Shown: positions 8,259 through 15,966 of the stretch, piece after piece | How the letters are laid out: every line of letters starts with the position of its first letter | How positions within the stretch are numbered: the stretch's first letter is position 1 | Source of the DNA: Elusimicrobiales bacterium | Lineage (GTDB): Bacteria > Elusimicrobiota > Elusimicrobia > Elusimicrobiales > UBA9959 | Direction of reading: 5' to 3' | NCBI GenBank assembly: GCA_028688015.1 | Contig: JAQTZB010000008.1 | Location: forward strand, 1 to 64,000 | DNA: 64,000 bases | Notes under the pieces: model-generated | The model's database searches: none | What the model was told of the DNA's origin: nothing | Seen by the model: only the letters and a program-made list of their open reading frames with translations | Made by a program: the position numbers and the translations under genes

Positions 8259-8338
8259 AGCTGGAAGAATGCGCTTACTGCCCCGAAAGTTATCGCCGGA
8301 AATACTTTTACGGCTGCCGATACTCGCATATTTAACAT
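8015..8338 (-). CDS. DUF1871-like small protein, copy 2 with altered N-terminus
   Basis: 107 residues. From REWDPIGV to the C-terminus it matches the 4048-4335 protein at about 60 of 79 positions. The first 28 residues (MLNMRVSAAVKVFPAITFGA...) are unrelated to the paralogue's MKRTERSELDHIRRVL and look like translated non-coding DNA. The 5' end was probably replaced by a rearrangement, so this copy may be a pseudogene or may use an internal start. It overlaps the downstream membrane-protein gene. Confidence 0.45.
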   Translation of the reverse strand: MLNMRVSAAVKVFPAITFGAVSAFFQLQREWDPIGVQPGRAGESAPPDEYDAYAPEILSSRRGGASSEAILDSLTEIRINSRELPACPETDRSSSGALVAWWKHGRL

Positions 8339-8364
8339 TCTACAAAACCGAGCCGGTCGAAATA

Positions 8365-9069
8365 TTAGGTGGTGCTTCTCTGCTGCTTCTTCCGGCCCAG
8401 GCTGAGCTCGGGGCTGCCGGAGGACTCCCGCAGGAGGCCCCCCTCTACCGTGAATAGTCTGGCGGCCAGCGCGACGGCTTCCTCGTGGTCGTGCGTGACC
8501 AGCAGCACGGGGATATTGCGCTCCCGGATCATGCCTATCAGGCAGTCCCGCATGTGGAGGCGGGTGCCGTAGTCCAGCGCCGAGAAAGGCTCGTCGAGCA
8601 GCAGCAGTTCCGGCCCGGAGATCAGAGCCCTGGCCAGGGCGGCGCGCTGGCGCTGACCGCCGGAGATGCCGGAAGGGCGCCGGTCGCCCAGCTCTTCCAG
8701 TCTGAATTCCCGCAGCAGGCGGCGCGCCTCGGCCAGCGCGCGGGAGCGCTCCAGCCCCCGGGCCCCGTAGACCACGTTCTCCAGCACCGTCATATGCGGG
8801 AACAGCGCCTGGTGCTGGAAGACAAAACCTATCCTGCGCTCCTGCGGCGCCACCCAGGCCCCGGGGGCGCAGAGCGCCCGGCCGTTAAGCGTCACCTCTC
8901 CCTCGTCGGGCCGGACCAGGCCGGACAGCAGACGGAGGGCCATGGTCTTGCCGGCTCCCGACGGGCCGAACAGCACCCCTATCTCCCGGCCCAGGGCCAG
9001 GTCTATGTCCAGCTCGACGCCGGGCAGCGAGTGCCTGAGGCGCGCGCTCAGCGCCGGAGCGGCCTTCAC
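8365..9069 (-). CDS. modC: Molybdate ABC transporter ATP-binding protein
   Basis: 234 residues. This is the cytoplasmic ATPase that drives molybdate (or tungstate) import. Visible motifs are Walker A GPSGAGKT (about 35-42), the Q-loop region VFQHQALFPHMTV, the ABC signature SGGQRQR, Walker B LLLLDEPFSALD and the H-loop VTHD. The protein ends soon after the nucleotide-binding domain, so the C-terminal TOBE/MOP molybdate-sensing domain of long ModC forms (about 350 residues) is absent. It is last in a four-gene overlapping run and overlaps modB by 4 bp. Assignment to ModC rather than another ABC ATPase rests on the ModA and ModB neighbours. Confidence 0.88.
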   Translation of the reverse strand: MKAAPALSARLRHSLPGVELDIDLALGREIGVLFGPSGAGKTMALRLLSGLVRPDEGEVTLNGRALCAPGAWVAPQERRIGFVFQHQALFPHMTVLENVVYGARGLERSRALAEARRLLREFRLEELGDRRPSGISGGQRQRAALARALISGPELLLLDEPFSALDYGTRLHMRDCLIGMIRERNIPVLLVTHDHEEAVALAARLFTVEGGLLRESSGSPELSLGRKKQQRSTT

Positions 9070-9719
9070 AGGAGCCTCCGGGCAAAGCCGCGCGAAGCCG
9101 CCAGCATGGCCACCGACAGCAGCGTCAGCGCCGCCACCAGCAAATGGGCCCTGTCCCAGTCTCCCGAGACCGCCGCCGAGTAGATGGCCAGCGGCATGGT
9201 GTCTGTGCGCCCCGGGATATTGCCGGCCAGCATCAGCGTGGCGCCGAACTCGCCCATGGCGCGGGTGAAGGACAGCGCTATCCCCGCGAAGATGCCGCGC
9301 CAGGCCAGCGGCAGGGTGACGCGCAGCGCCGTTTCGACGCGCGAATAGCCCAGCATCGTCGAGGAATCTATCATCTCCCGGTCCACCGCCTCTATGGCGG
9401 ACTGGGCGGTAGCCTGCATGATGGGGAAAGCCACTACGGCGGCCGCCACCGCGGCGGCCTGCCAGGTGAACATGATGTTCCAGCCGGTCCAGGCGTAAAC
9501 CTGCCGCCCCACCAGGCCGCTGCGCCCCAGCAGCATGACCAGGTAATAGCCGGTTACCGTCGGCGGCAGCACCAGGGGCAGCAGCAGGGCGGCCTCGACG
9601 AGGCCCTTGCCGCGGAACTTGGCGCCCGCCAGCGCGAAAGCCGCCGCCAGCCCGGCCGCGGTTACCGCCAGCGTGGCCAGCAGCGAAACCTTGAGCGAGA
9701 GCAGCAGCGGGCCCTGCAT
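9066..9719 (-). CDS. modB: Molybdate ABC transporter permease
   Basis: 217 residues with five or six membrane segments, the usual size for ModB. The cytoplasmic EAA-type loop that docks onto ModC is recognisable as EMIDSSTMLGYSRVETALRV with the following LPLAWRGI. The LLPLVLPPTVTGYYLVMLLG segment is typical of molybdate/sulfate-type permeases. Its start overlaps the modA stop by one nucleotide (TGATG) and its stop overlaps modC by 4 bp. Confidence 0.9.
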   Translation of the reverse strand: MQGPLLLSLKVSLLATLAVTAAGLAAAFALAGAKFRGKGLVEAALLLPLVLPPTVTGYYLVMLLGRSGLVGRQVYAWTGWNIMFTWQAAAVAAAVVAFPIMQATAQSAIEAVDREMIDSSTMLGYSRVETALRVTLPLAWRGIFAGIALSFTRAMGEFGATLMLAGNIPGRTDTMPLAIYSAAVSGDWDRAHLLVAALTLLSVAMLAASRGFARRLL

Positions 9720-10480
9720 CAGTTAAAACCGAAGCGCCGGAAAGCGCTCTTGCCCTTTTTTGAAAGGAGGAAATCCGTGAACTTTGCGGCCCCGGCCGGG
9801 TTCGGCGCGTTCTTCAGCACGGCGCAGGGATAAACTATCTTCGCGTGATCCGAGGCGGGGAGAACCTCCGCGATCTCAACGCGGGGCTCCACCCTGGCGT
9901 CGGTGAGGTAGACAAAGCCGGCGTCCACCTCCCCCCTGGCGGCATAATCCAGCACCTGCCGCACGTTCTCGGCCAGTATCAGCCTGGCCTCTACCGCGCC
10001 GTAGAGCCCGCGCTTGCGCAGCGCCTCGGCGGCGTACCGGCCCGCCGGCACGGTGGCCGGGTTGCCGATGGCTATCCTGGATATGCCCGGCGAAGCCAGC
10101 CCCGCCACGCCCTTCAGCCCGGACTTCAAAGCCTTGCCTTTGACCAGGACCAGCCGGTTCCTGGCCGCGTCGCGGCGCGTCCCTTCAACTATAAGTTCCC
10201 CCGCCTCCAGCCCGTCCATGTCGGCCGCGGAAGCGGAGATGAAAACGTCGACGGGCGCGCCGCCCTGTATCTGCGCCTTTAACTGCCCTGAGCCGCCGAA
10301 ATTAAAATCAACTTTAAGCCCGGGGTTCTCACCCTCGAAGATGGGCGCGGCATACTGCAGCACGTCCTTAAGGCTCACGGCCGCCGATACGAGGATCTCC
10401 CCCCGCGCTTCTGACGCGCGGGCCGGCAGGGCGGCCAGCAGCAGTACAAGCGAACAGCGGACAGCCGGTTTAATTTTCAT
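9719..10480 (-). CDS. modA: Molybdate-binding periplasmic protein
   Basis: 253 residues with a cleavable signal peptide (MKIKPAVRCSLVLLLAALPA). Family landmarks include VSAAVSLKDVL, NFGGSGQLKAQIQGG followed by PVDVFISAS, GNPATVPAGRYAAEAL and RGEVDAGFVYLTDA. In known ModA proteins these surround the oxyanion pocket. It captures molybdate or tungstate in the periplasm and hands it to ModB. The start overlaps the stop of the Fur-family gene (ATGA), so regulator and transporter share a transcript. Confidence 0.9.
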   Translation of the reverse strand: MKIKPAVRCSLVLLLAALPARASEARGEILVSAAVSLKDVLQYAAPIFEGENPGLKVDFNFGGSGQLKAQIQGGAPVDVFISASAADMDGLEAGELIVEGTRRDAARNRLVLVKGKALKSGLKGVAGLASPGISRIAIGNPATVPAGRYAAEALRKRGLYGAVEARLILAENVRQVLDYAARGEVDAGFVYLTDARVEPRVEIAEVLPASDHAKIVYPCAVLKNAPNPAGAAKFTDFLLSKKGKSAFRRFGFN

Positions 10481-10890
10481 TTCTTTTTTTCCTTTAATTT
10501 AACGGCGCAGGCGGCGCAATAGCCGTGCGCCACGTACTGCTTGCTGACGATGACCGCGCCCGGCGGATTTTTCACCCACGGCAGCGGCTGGCCCGTAAGA
10601 CAGGCCATCTTCCCGCAGGAGGAGCAGAGGAAATGGGCGTGGTTGCCGGCGCAGGCGCCCGTCTCTTCCGGGTTGGAGCGGAAACGCCAGACCCCGTCCG
10701 GGCCGTGTACGCGGTGCAGCAGGCCCGCTGCTTCCAGCGCCTCCAGCGCGCGGTAGACCGTCACCCTGTCGAAGGCCCGCGCCCCGAGGGAACCGTGCAG
10801 TTCCTGGTGGGAAAGCGGGCGGGCGGCCTTGCGCAGCGCGCCCAGCACCGCCCCGCGGGCGGGCGTAATTCTTATCGCACCGCTGTTCAT
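10477..10890 (-). CDS. Fur-family metalloregulator (Fur/Zur/PerR type)
   Basis: 137 residues. The N-terminal winged helix contains RVTVYRALEALEAAGLLHRV, the recognition-helix region of Fur proteins. The C-terminal dimer domain has two CxxC pairs (C89/C92 and C125/C128) that normally hold structural zinc, plus NHAHFLC (H84, H86), which supplies regulatory-site histidines. Which metal it senses cannot be read from sequence; the zinc-uptake-regulator-like operator hints at Zur. It is first in an operon with modABC, which is an unusual partner for this family, since ModE normally controls mod genes. A perfect palindrome lies 18-36 bp upstream of the start, consistent with autoregulation. Confidence 0.85.
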   Translation of the reverse strand: MNSGAIRITPARGAVLGALRKAARPLSHQELHGSLGARAFDRVTVYRALEALEAAGLLHRVHGPDGVWRFRSNPEETGACAGNHAHFLCSSCGKMACLTGQPLPWVKNPPGAVIVSKQYVAHGYCAACAVKLKEKKK

Positions 10891-10907
10891 GTTCTCATTC
10901 TACAATA

Positions 10908-10926
10908 AATGCAACTGTGTTGCATT
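10908..10926 (-). promoter_or_regulatory. Palindromic operator of the Fur-family regulator
   Basis: A perfect 8-bp inverted repeat AATGCAAC-TGT-GTTGCATT lies just upstream of the regulator's start. Its 19-bp, AT-flanked dyad form resembles Fur-superfamily (Zur-like) boxes. It would place the whole regulator-modABC operon under this protein. Confidence 0.7.
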
Positions 10927-11022
10927 ATTGAACCGGCCGGGGCGGCAAGGCCCTGCAGCGGCGCGGGCGAAGCCGCCGCCCCGACCGAAGAGGACGGGAG
11001 GAGCAAGAGTATTCAGCCCGGG

Positions 11023-12243
11023 TCAGAGGTGGATGAAATCCTGCCTGCCGCTTTCGAGATAAAGCGCCAGCAGCAGGTAGTCGCGCAGGTGGCGCGTCAG
11101 CAGGAAATTCTCGCGCACGTGCTCGCGGCCGTTCTCGCCCAGCTTTTTGGCGAAGGCCGGCTCGTGCAGCAGGCGCTTCATCCAGTACGCGGTCCCGTCG
11201 ATGGTGCGGGTAAGGATGCCGGAATACTTGTGGGTTATCTGCAAAGGGATACCGCCCACCGCGCCGGCTATCACCGGCTTGCCCTTCCACAGCGCCTCGG
11301 ACACCGTCAGCCCGAACCCTTCCTTAAGCGACTTCTGCAGTATTATCGCCGAGGCGCGCTGGATGGCGTTGATCTCCAGGTTGGCGGTAGGCGGCAGGCA
11401 CAGCACTATGACATCCGGGTTCCCCTCCGCCGCCGCGCGGGCTTCGGCCAGCACCTGGGCGCCTTCCGGGTCGTCGTCGGCGCTGCCGCCCACCAGCAGC
11501 AGCCGCGCCGTAACATAGGGCTGGATCTTCTTGAAAGCCTCTATCACGCCCAGCGGGTCCTTCAGCCGGTCGAAGCGCGAGACCTGCGTTATCAGCGGCT
11601 TGTCCAGGGGGATCTCCAGCCGCCGCATGATATCCGCGACCTCTCCGTCGGAAAGTTCCCTGTTCTTGTCGGCCAGCGGGTCTATGGACGGCGGCACCTG
11701 GAACTGCTTTACAGGCAGCGCCTGCGAGAAAGCCGGCGCGGAGATAACCGCGGCGTCGTAGCGTGAAACGTAACCGCGCAGGAAATCCCAGACGTCGTCC
11801 TGCCGGTTGGAGAGGTCGATGTGGCAGCGCCAGACCCACTTGGCGCCGGCGGGCTTTTTATCGATCAGCCCGGCGGGCTGCGGGTCGTGGATAAGCGCCA
11901 CGTCGGCGTCCAGGTTCAGGGTCTCCAGGTTGGCCTTGAGCGTGTCGCGGTAAAGCTGGAAGTCGGCCGGCGTCAGTTCCTGCCGGGTGCCGTGCAGCGC
12001 GTTATGGAACTTCTTGGTAACCGCGTAAAAGTCCTCGCCGCCCTTTATCAGTTCCCAGCGGGGCTTTATGCCCAGCTCGGTCATCATAGGGAGCATGCGG
12101 TTCAGGATCTCGGCCACGCCGCCGCCTACCGCGGTGGAGTTGACGTTGAGTATGGTCTTGCCCTTAAGCCTGGCGGCGATTATCTTGAGCTCTTCGATGG
12201 CGCTGCGGCCCGCCGCGGGGATGTATTCGTCTATCTTAGACAT
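11023..12243 (-). CDS. treT: Trehalose synthase, TreT-type GT4 glycosyltransferase
   Basis: 406 residues. TreT joins NDP-glucose and free glucose to form trehalose in one reversible step in the cytosol. The diagnostic N-terminal motif NVNSTAVGGGVAEILNRMLP (about 33-52) is typical of this family. GT4 landmarks follow: VSRFDRLKDPLGVIEAF for nucleotide-sugar binding, and SLKEGFGLTVSEALWKGKPV with the EX7E acidic pair. Length matches the family. It is the last gene of the 17013-to-11023 operon, overlapping the DUF5752 gene by 8 bp. A related trehalose phosphorylase activity cannot be fully excluded. Confidence 0.82.
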   Translation of the reverse strand: MSKIDEYIPAAGRSAIEELKIIAARLKGKTILNVNSTAVGGGVAEILNRMLPMMTELGIKPRWELIKGGEDFYAVTKKFHNALHGTRQELTPADFQLYRDTLKANLETLNLDADVALIHDPQPAGLIDKKPAGAKWVWRCHIDLSNRQDDVWDFLRGYVSRYDAAVISAPAFSQALPVKQFQVPPSIDPLADKNRELSDGEVADIMRRLEIPLDKPLITQVSRFDRLKDPLGVIEAFKKIQPYVTARLLLVGGSADDDPEGAQVLAEARAAAEGNPDVIVLCLPPTANLEINAIQRASAIILQKSLKEGFGLTVSEALWKGKPVIAGAVGGIPLQITHKYSGILTRTIDGTAYWMKRLLHEPAFAKKLGENGREHVRENFLLTRHLRDYLLLALYLESGRQDFIHL

Positions 12244-12910
12244 TATTGACCTCCGCGAGGCGGCGCTCGATCACGCGGATGATCCTCTGCCGCAGGCTTT
12301 CGAGCGTATAAGAATAGGGGTCGAGCCGCGAGAGCGCCTCTCCGACTTTCTCGTCGTTAAAGTTGGTTTTGAACCAATGGGAGAAGTCGTCCACGCCGTA
12401 AGGCGGGCGCAGGCGGGCCTCGAAGACGTGCAGGTAAAGGCTGGAGACGCTGACGTTCTTCAGGCACTCCGCGAACGAGGCGTAATCCGTAGCCGCGCAG
12501 TCGGTCGGCAGCGAGAAGCGTATGGCCCGCATGAAATGGAACTCGCGCCCCGGCGCCACGGTGCGCCCCGGGCCGGGGTTCTCCGCCAGGTGGCGCTCCA
12601 GCAGGCCGACGAAAGCGTTGCGGATGTCCGCCAGCGAGTTGTAGCGCACGATGTCTATGGAGGTCAGTTCCTCACCGAGGCGGTCGGCCTGCACCGTGTT
12701 GGTCACCCAATAGGCGAAGTCGTTGGCGCCCTCGGGCACCAGGTGGTGGGATTGTTTTATAAAGCGGTGGGTGTGGTGATAGATGACCGCGTCGTCGGCG
12801 GCCCTGATCCCCTCCAGCAGTTCAGCTATGTTACAGGCCTTGCTGCCGGTAACTTCGGTGAGCGTAAGGCGCGTGCAGAATTTGAACGGCTCCCTGGCGG
12901 TCGTTTTCAT
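12236..12910 (-). CDS. DUF5752 family protein
   Basis: 224 residues, soluble, no signal peptide. It begins FKFCTRLTLTEVTGSKACNI and contains VIYHHTHRFIKQSHHLVPEG with ANDFAYWV after it, the recognisable DUF5752 pattern. This family is repeatedly found next to TreT-type trehalose synthases, but its role is unknown. The His-rich YHHTHRF segment suggests metal or phosphate binding, which is inference only. It overlaps otsB by 4 bp and treT by 8 bp, so it is tightly co-translated with both and may regulate or assist one of the trehalose enzymes. Confidence 0.75.
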   Translation of the reverse strand: MKTTAREPFKFCTRLTLTEVTGSKACNIAELLEGIRAADDAVIYHHTHRFIKQSHHLVPEGANDFAYWVTNTVQADRLGEELTSIDIVRYNSLADIRNAFVGLLERHLAENPGPGRTVAPGREFHFMRAIRFSLPTDCAATDYASFAECLKNVSVSSLYLHVFEARLRPPYGVDDFSHWFKTNFNDEKVGEALSRLDPYSYTLESLRQRIIRVIERRLAEVNNV

Positions 12911-13692
12911 TTCCCCCCCCGTTCCCTCGCCGCCGCGATAAAGCGCAGCAGGCGCAGCACTTCCCCCTGGCCGGCCAGGAAATACCCGGCGTTAGACCCC
13001 GCTTTACGGCCCACTCTTACCGTCAGCCCGCAGCCGGCGAGCGCCTTGAACATATCCTCGTCGGTAAGGTCGTCCCCTACGGCCATGCTGAACTGCCCCC
13101 CCAGCTGTCCGGCTAGCAGGCTTACCGCGTCGCCTTTGTGGGCAGCGCCCCGCGGCAGCAGTTCAAAGACCTTGTGGCCGCCGCGCCACTTAAGGCCCGC
13201 GTTCCGGGCGGCCTGAAGAACCTTCATTCTGCCGAAGAAGCCCCGCCGGTAAGCCGCCTTGAGATTCCGGTAATGGACGCTGGCCGAAAAGACTTTATTC
13301 TCCACCAGCACCCCGGTACCCGGAGGGAAGCGCTCCTGCAGGTCGGCCACTATGCCGGCCACCAGGCCGCGCGTTTTCAGCGCGCCCTTGTCGCGCCAGG
13401 CGAAGCCGGGGCCTTTGATCTCTATCCCGTGGTTGCCGCCGTAGTAAAGGCCGCGCAGGCCGACCAGCCGCCGCACGCCGGGCAGCGCGCGCCCGCTGAG
13501 AATGAAAACCGAAACCCCCGGCGCCGCCGCCAGTTTCTTCAGGGCGGAGCGGAACTCCGGCTCAAGCCGCGCCTGCCCCGGGGTTTCCGCCAGCGCGGCC
13601 AGCGTGCCGTCGAAGTCCAGCGTCACCAGCAGGCCGGGGGCGGCCGCAAGCCTGGCGGAGAGCGAGTCCGAGTATTTCCAGAAGGACTTCAT
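12907..13692 (-). CDS. otsB: Trehalose-6-phosphate phosphatase
   Basis: 261 residues, HAD superfamily. It removes phosphate from trehalose-6-phosphate made by the adjacent OtsA. Motif I is LDFDGTLAAL (nucleophile D26, acid/base D28), motif II is ILSGR, and the family-specific GNHGIEI follows. K in GGHKVFELLPRG serves as motif III, and GDDLTDEDMF is motif IV with the Mg2+-binding aspartates. Length is typical for the bacterial single-domain enzyme. The gene begins one base after the otsA stop and overlaps the DUF5752 gene by 4 bp. Confidence 0.92.
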   Translation of the reverse strand: MKSFWKYSDSLSARLAAAPGLLVTLDFDGTLAALAETPGQARLEPEFRSALKKLAAAPGVSVFILSGRALPGVRRLVGLRGLYYGGNHGIEIKGPGFAWRDKGALKTRGLVAGIVADLQERFPPGTGVLVENKVFSASVHYRNLKAAYRRGFFGRMKVLQAARNAGLKWRGGHKVFELLPRGAAHKGDAVSLLAGQLGGQFSMAVGDDLTDEDMFKALAGCGLTVRVGRKAGSNAGYFLAGQGEVLRLLRFIAAARERGGK

Positions 13693-15948
13693 TTATGACC
13701 CGGTAAGCTTAAAGTCGTCCATGCGGAGCTTTATCAGTTCCTCGGTGAGGTTGGCCGCCCATTTGTAGATGTTGTTCTCGTGCAGGTCCTGGCGCATGCG
13801 GGTCATCCGCTCTTCCACTTCCGTCTTGGGCATGATCAGCGAATAATAGATCGCGTCGGCCATCTGCTCGATGTCATAGGGGTTAACGATCAGCGCGTCC
13901 TTCAGCTCGCGCGAGGCTCCGGCGAAGCGGCTGAGTATGAGCACCCCGCGGTGATCGTCGCTGGCGGCCACGAATTCCTTGGCCACCAGGTTCATGCCGT
14001 CGTGCAGCGAGGTCACCAGGCAGGCGTCGGCGATCTTGTAGAACTTGGTGATCTCTTTGTGGGCGTGGTGCTTCTCCAGGAAGACTATGGCCTTCCAGTC
14101 CTTGGCCTTGAACCGCCAGTTTATCCGGTCGACCTCGGCGTGCAGTTCGGCCAGGAACCGGTGGTACTGCGGGATATGCGTGCGGCTGGGAGCGCCCAGC
14201 TGGATGAAGGTGAACTTGCCCTGGTAAGCCGGGTATTTTTCCAGGAACCGCTCTACCGCCTTCACCCTTTCCAGCATGCCCTTGGTATAGTCGATGCGGT
14301 CCACGCCCACCGCTATCTTCTCGGCCTTGATGCCGAGTTCCTTGAGCACAGCCCCCGCTTCGGGCTTCTGCGCCAGCGCCTTGGCGTCGCGGTCGGGCTG
14401 CTGAAAGTCCACGCTGATCGGGAACGGCTTGACCATGGTGGTATGGCCCTCTTTCTGGACGGAGAAATGTTCCCAGTCTATGCGCGATTCGATGGTGCGG
14501 TCCACCGTGTCCAGGAAGTTGTTGCAGTAGAACTGCGTCTGGAAGCCTATCAGGTCCGCGCCGAGCAGGCCCATCACCAGCTCTTTCTGCCAGGGGCAGA
14601 TGCCGAAGGTCTCGGGGTTGGGCCAGGGGATATGCCAGAACACGGCCACCCTGGCGTCGGGACGCGCGGCCTTGATCATGCCGGGCAGCAGCGTGAAATG
14701 GTAGTCCTGGATCAGCACGCAGGGCTCCTTCACGCCTTCGATCTCTTCCAGCACGGCCTTGCAGAACTTCTCGTTCACCTCGTAGTAATATTTCCAGTCT
14801 TCCTTGCGGAAGATGGGCCGGATATGGGCGATGTGGCAGAGCGGCCAGATGCCTTCGTTGGAGAAGCCGTAATAGTAGCCGTCCTCTTCTTCCTTGCTGA
14901 GCGCGACGCGGCGCAGGTTATAAGCCGGCTCTTCGGGCGGCACCTTTATGCGGTTAGCCGCGTCCGTAACTTCGAAGTCCGCCTCGCCGCTGCCGTGCGC
15001 CACCCAGGTGCCGCCCGCGGCCTTCATGATGGGGTCCAGGGCGGTCACCAGGCCGCCCGCCGGGACTATGGCCCTGATATCCTTCCCCTCTTTAATGTGC
15101 ATGTACGGCTCGCGGTTGGAAACCACGAAGAGCGGCCGCCCGTCCATTTTAATTTTTATATGCTCCTTCAGCCGCTCCGGGGTCCAGAGGGATTCCCCCT
15201 TCTGCCTCAGCCGGGCTTCGTTCTCGGCGGCGCGGCGCGCGGCCTGCAGGTTGGTGGCCAGCGTGGTGGCTTCCCGCGCTATCGGCGCGAAAATGTCCCC
15301 CTTGATGGGCGGCGCGTGACCATGCGCGTCCCCGATGCGCAGGTTCTTCATCCACTCGGCCATCTGGGTAATCGGGTCCACGAGGTTCCACCTGATGATC
15401 AGCAGCGTGACCAGCGAGATCAGGATCATCTGCGCCAGCAGCCTGATGAGGGTGCGCTTCCAGATCTTGAAGAGGTCGTATTCTATGTAAGAGACGTTGG
15501 TGAACAGGACTATGCGGGCTTTTTCGGTCTCGTTGAAGGTGAGGTTGAGCGGGAACAGGAAGAGCTTTTTCTCGCCCACCGCGTAAGGGCTGTACGAGCC
15601 GTCGCCGCCGGAGATGAGCGCGTTTATTTCCGGCGCGCGGGCCAACAGCTCCGCGGGCAGCGAGGAAGAACCGGAGATCAGCCCGCCGTCGGAGTCGTAG
15701 ATGGCCACGCCGACCAGGTTCTTCTGGTTCTGGAATTTGTCGGCCAGCTTCTGCAGCCCGGGCCGGTTCTTTATCTCCAGGTTGTGCCTGACGCCTTCCT
15801 TGAAGCTCTCCGCCAGCAGCGCGGACTGGGCGCGGACTTCTTCGTAAAGCTTGCCCCGCTCCTGCCTGACGTTGAACCAGGCGGAGACAAGTGCGACGAA
15901 CACTACCACCACTATGAGCGAGCTGATAAGCCTGAACGTTATGCGCAT
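13693..15948 (-). CDS. otsA: Trehalose-6-phosphate synthase fused to a membrane sensor and HAMP module
   Basis: 751 residues, about 270 more than a standard OtsA. Residues 4-24 are a first transmembrane helix. Residues 30-165 form an extracytoplasmic sensor-like domain (LVGVAIYDSDGGLISGSSSL). Residues 168-186 are a second helix, and 187-240 are a HAMP-like linker (RWNLVDPITQMAEWMKNL). From about 272 onward lies the GT20 domain, which makes trehalose-6-phosphate from NDP-glucose and glucose-6-phosphate. GT20 signs include VVSNREPYMH, IVPAGGLVTALDP, IQDYHFTLLP, VFWHIPWPNPE, GVDRIDYTKG and SLHDGMNLVAKEFVA. The ribosome-binding site is AAAGGGG. The architecture suggests that synthesis of the osmolyte is gated by a membrane or periplasmic signal. 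Confidence 0.9.
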   Translation of the reverse strand: MRITFRLISSLIVVVVFVALVSAWFNVRQERGKLYEEVRAQSALLAESFKEGVRHNLEIKNRPGLQKLADKFQNQKNLVGVAIYDSDGGLISGSSSLPAELLARAPEINALISGGDGSYSPYAVGEKKLFLFPLNLTFNETEKARIVLFTNVSYIEYDLFKIWKRTLIRLLAQMILISLVTLLIIRWNLVDPITQMAEWMKNLRIGDAHGHAPPIKGDIFAPIAREATTLATNLQAARRAAENEARLRQKGESLWTPERLKEHIKIKMDGRPLFVVSNREPYMHIKEGKDIRAIVPAGGLVTALDPIMKAAGGTWVAHGSGEADFEVTDAANRIKVPPEEPAYNLRRVALSKEEEDGYYYGFSNEGIWPLCHIAHIRPIFRKEDWKYYYEVNEKFCKAVLEEIEGVKEPCVLIQDYHFTLLPGMIKAARPDARVAVFWHIPWPNPETFGICPWQKELVMGLLGADLIGFQTQFYCNNFLDTVDRTIESRIDWEHFSVQKEGHTTMVKPFPISVDFQQPDRDAKALAQKPEAGAVLKELGIKAEKIAVGVDRIDYTKGMLERVKAVERFLEKYPAYQGKFTFIQLGAPSRTHIPQYHRFLAELHAEVDRINWRFKAKDWKAIVFLEKHHAHKEITKFYKIADACLVTSLHDGMNLVAKEFVAASDDHRGVLILSRFAGASRELKDALIVNPYDIEQMADAIYYSLIMPKTEVEERMTRMRQDLHENNIYKWAANLTEELIKLRMDDFKLTGS

Positions 15949-15966
15949 GACAACCCCTTTGTTGCT

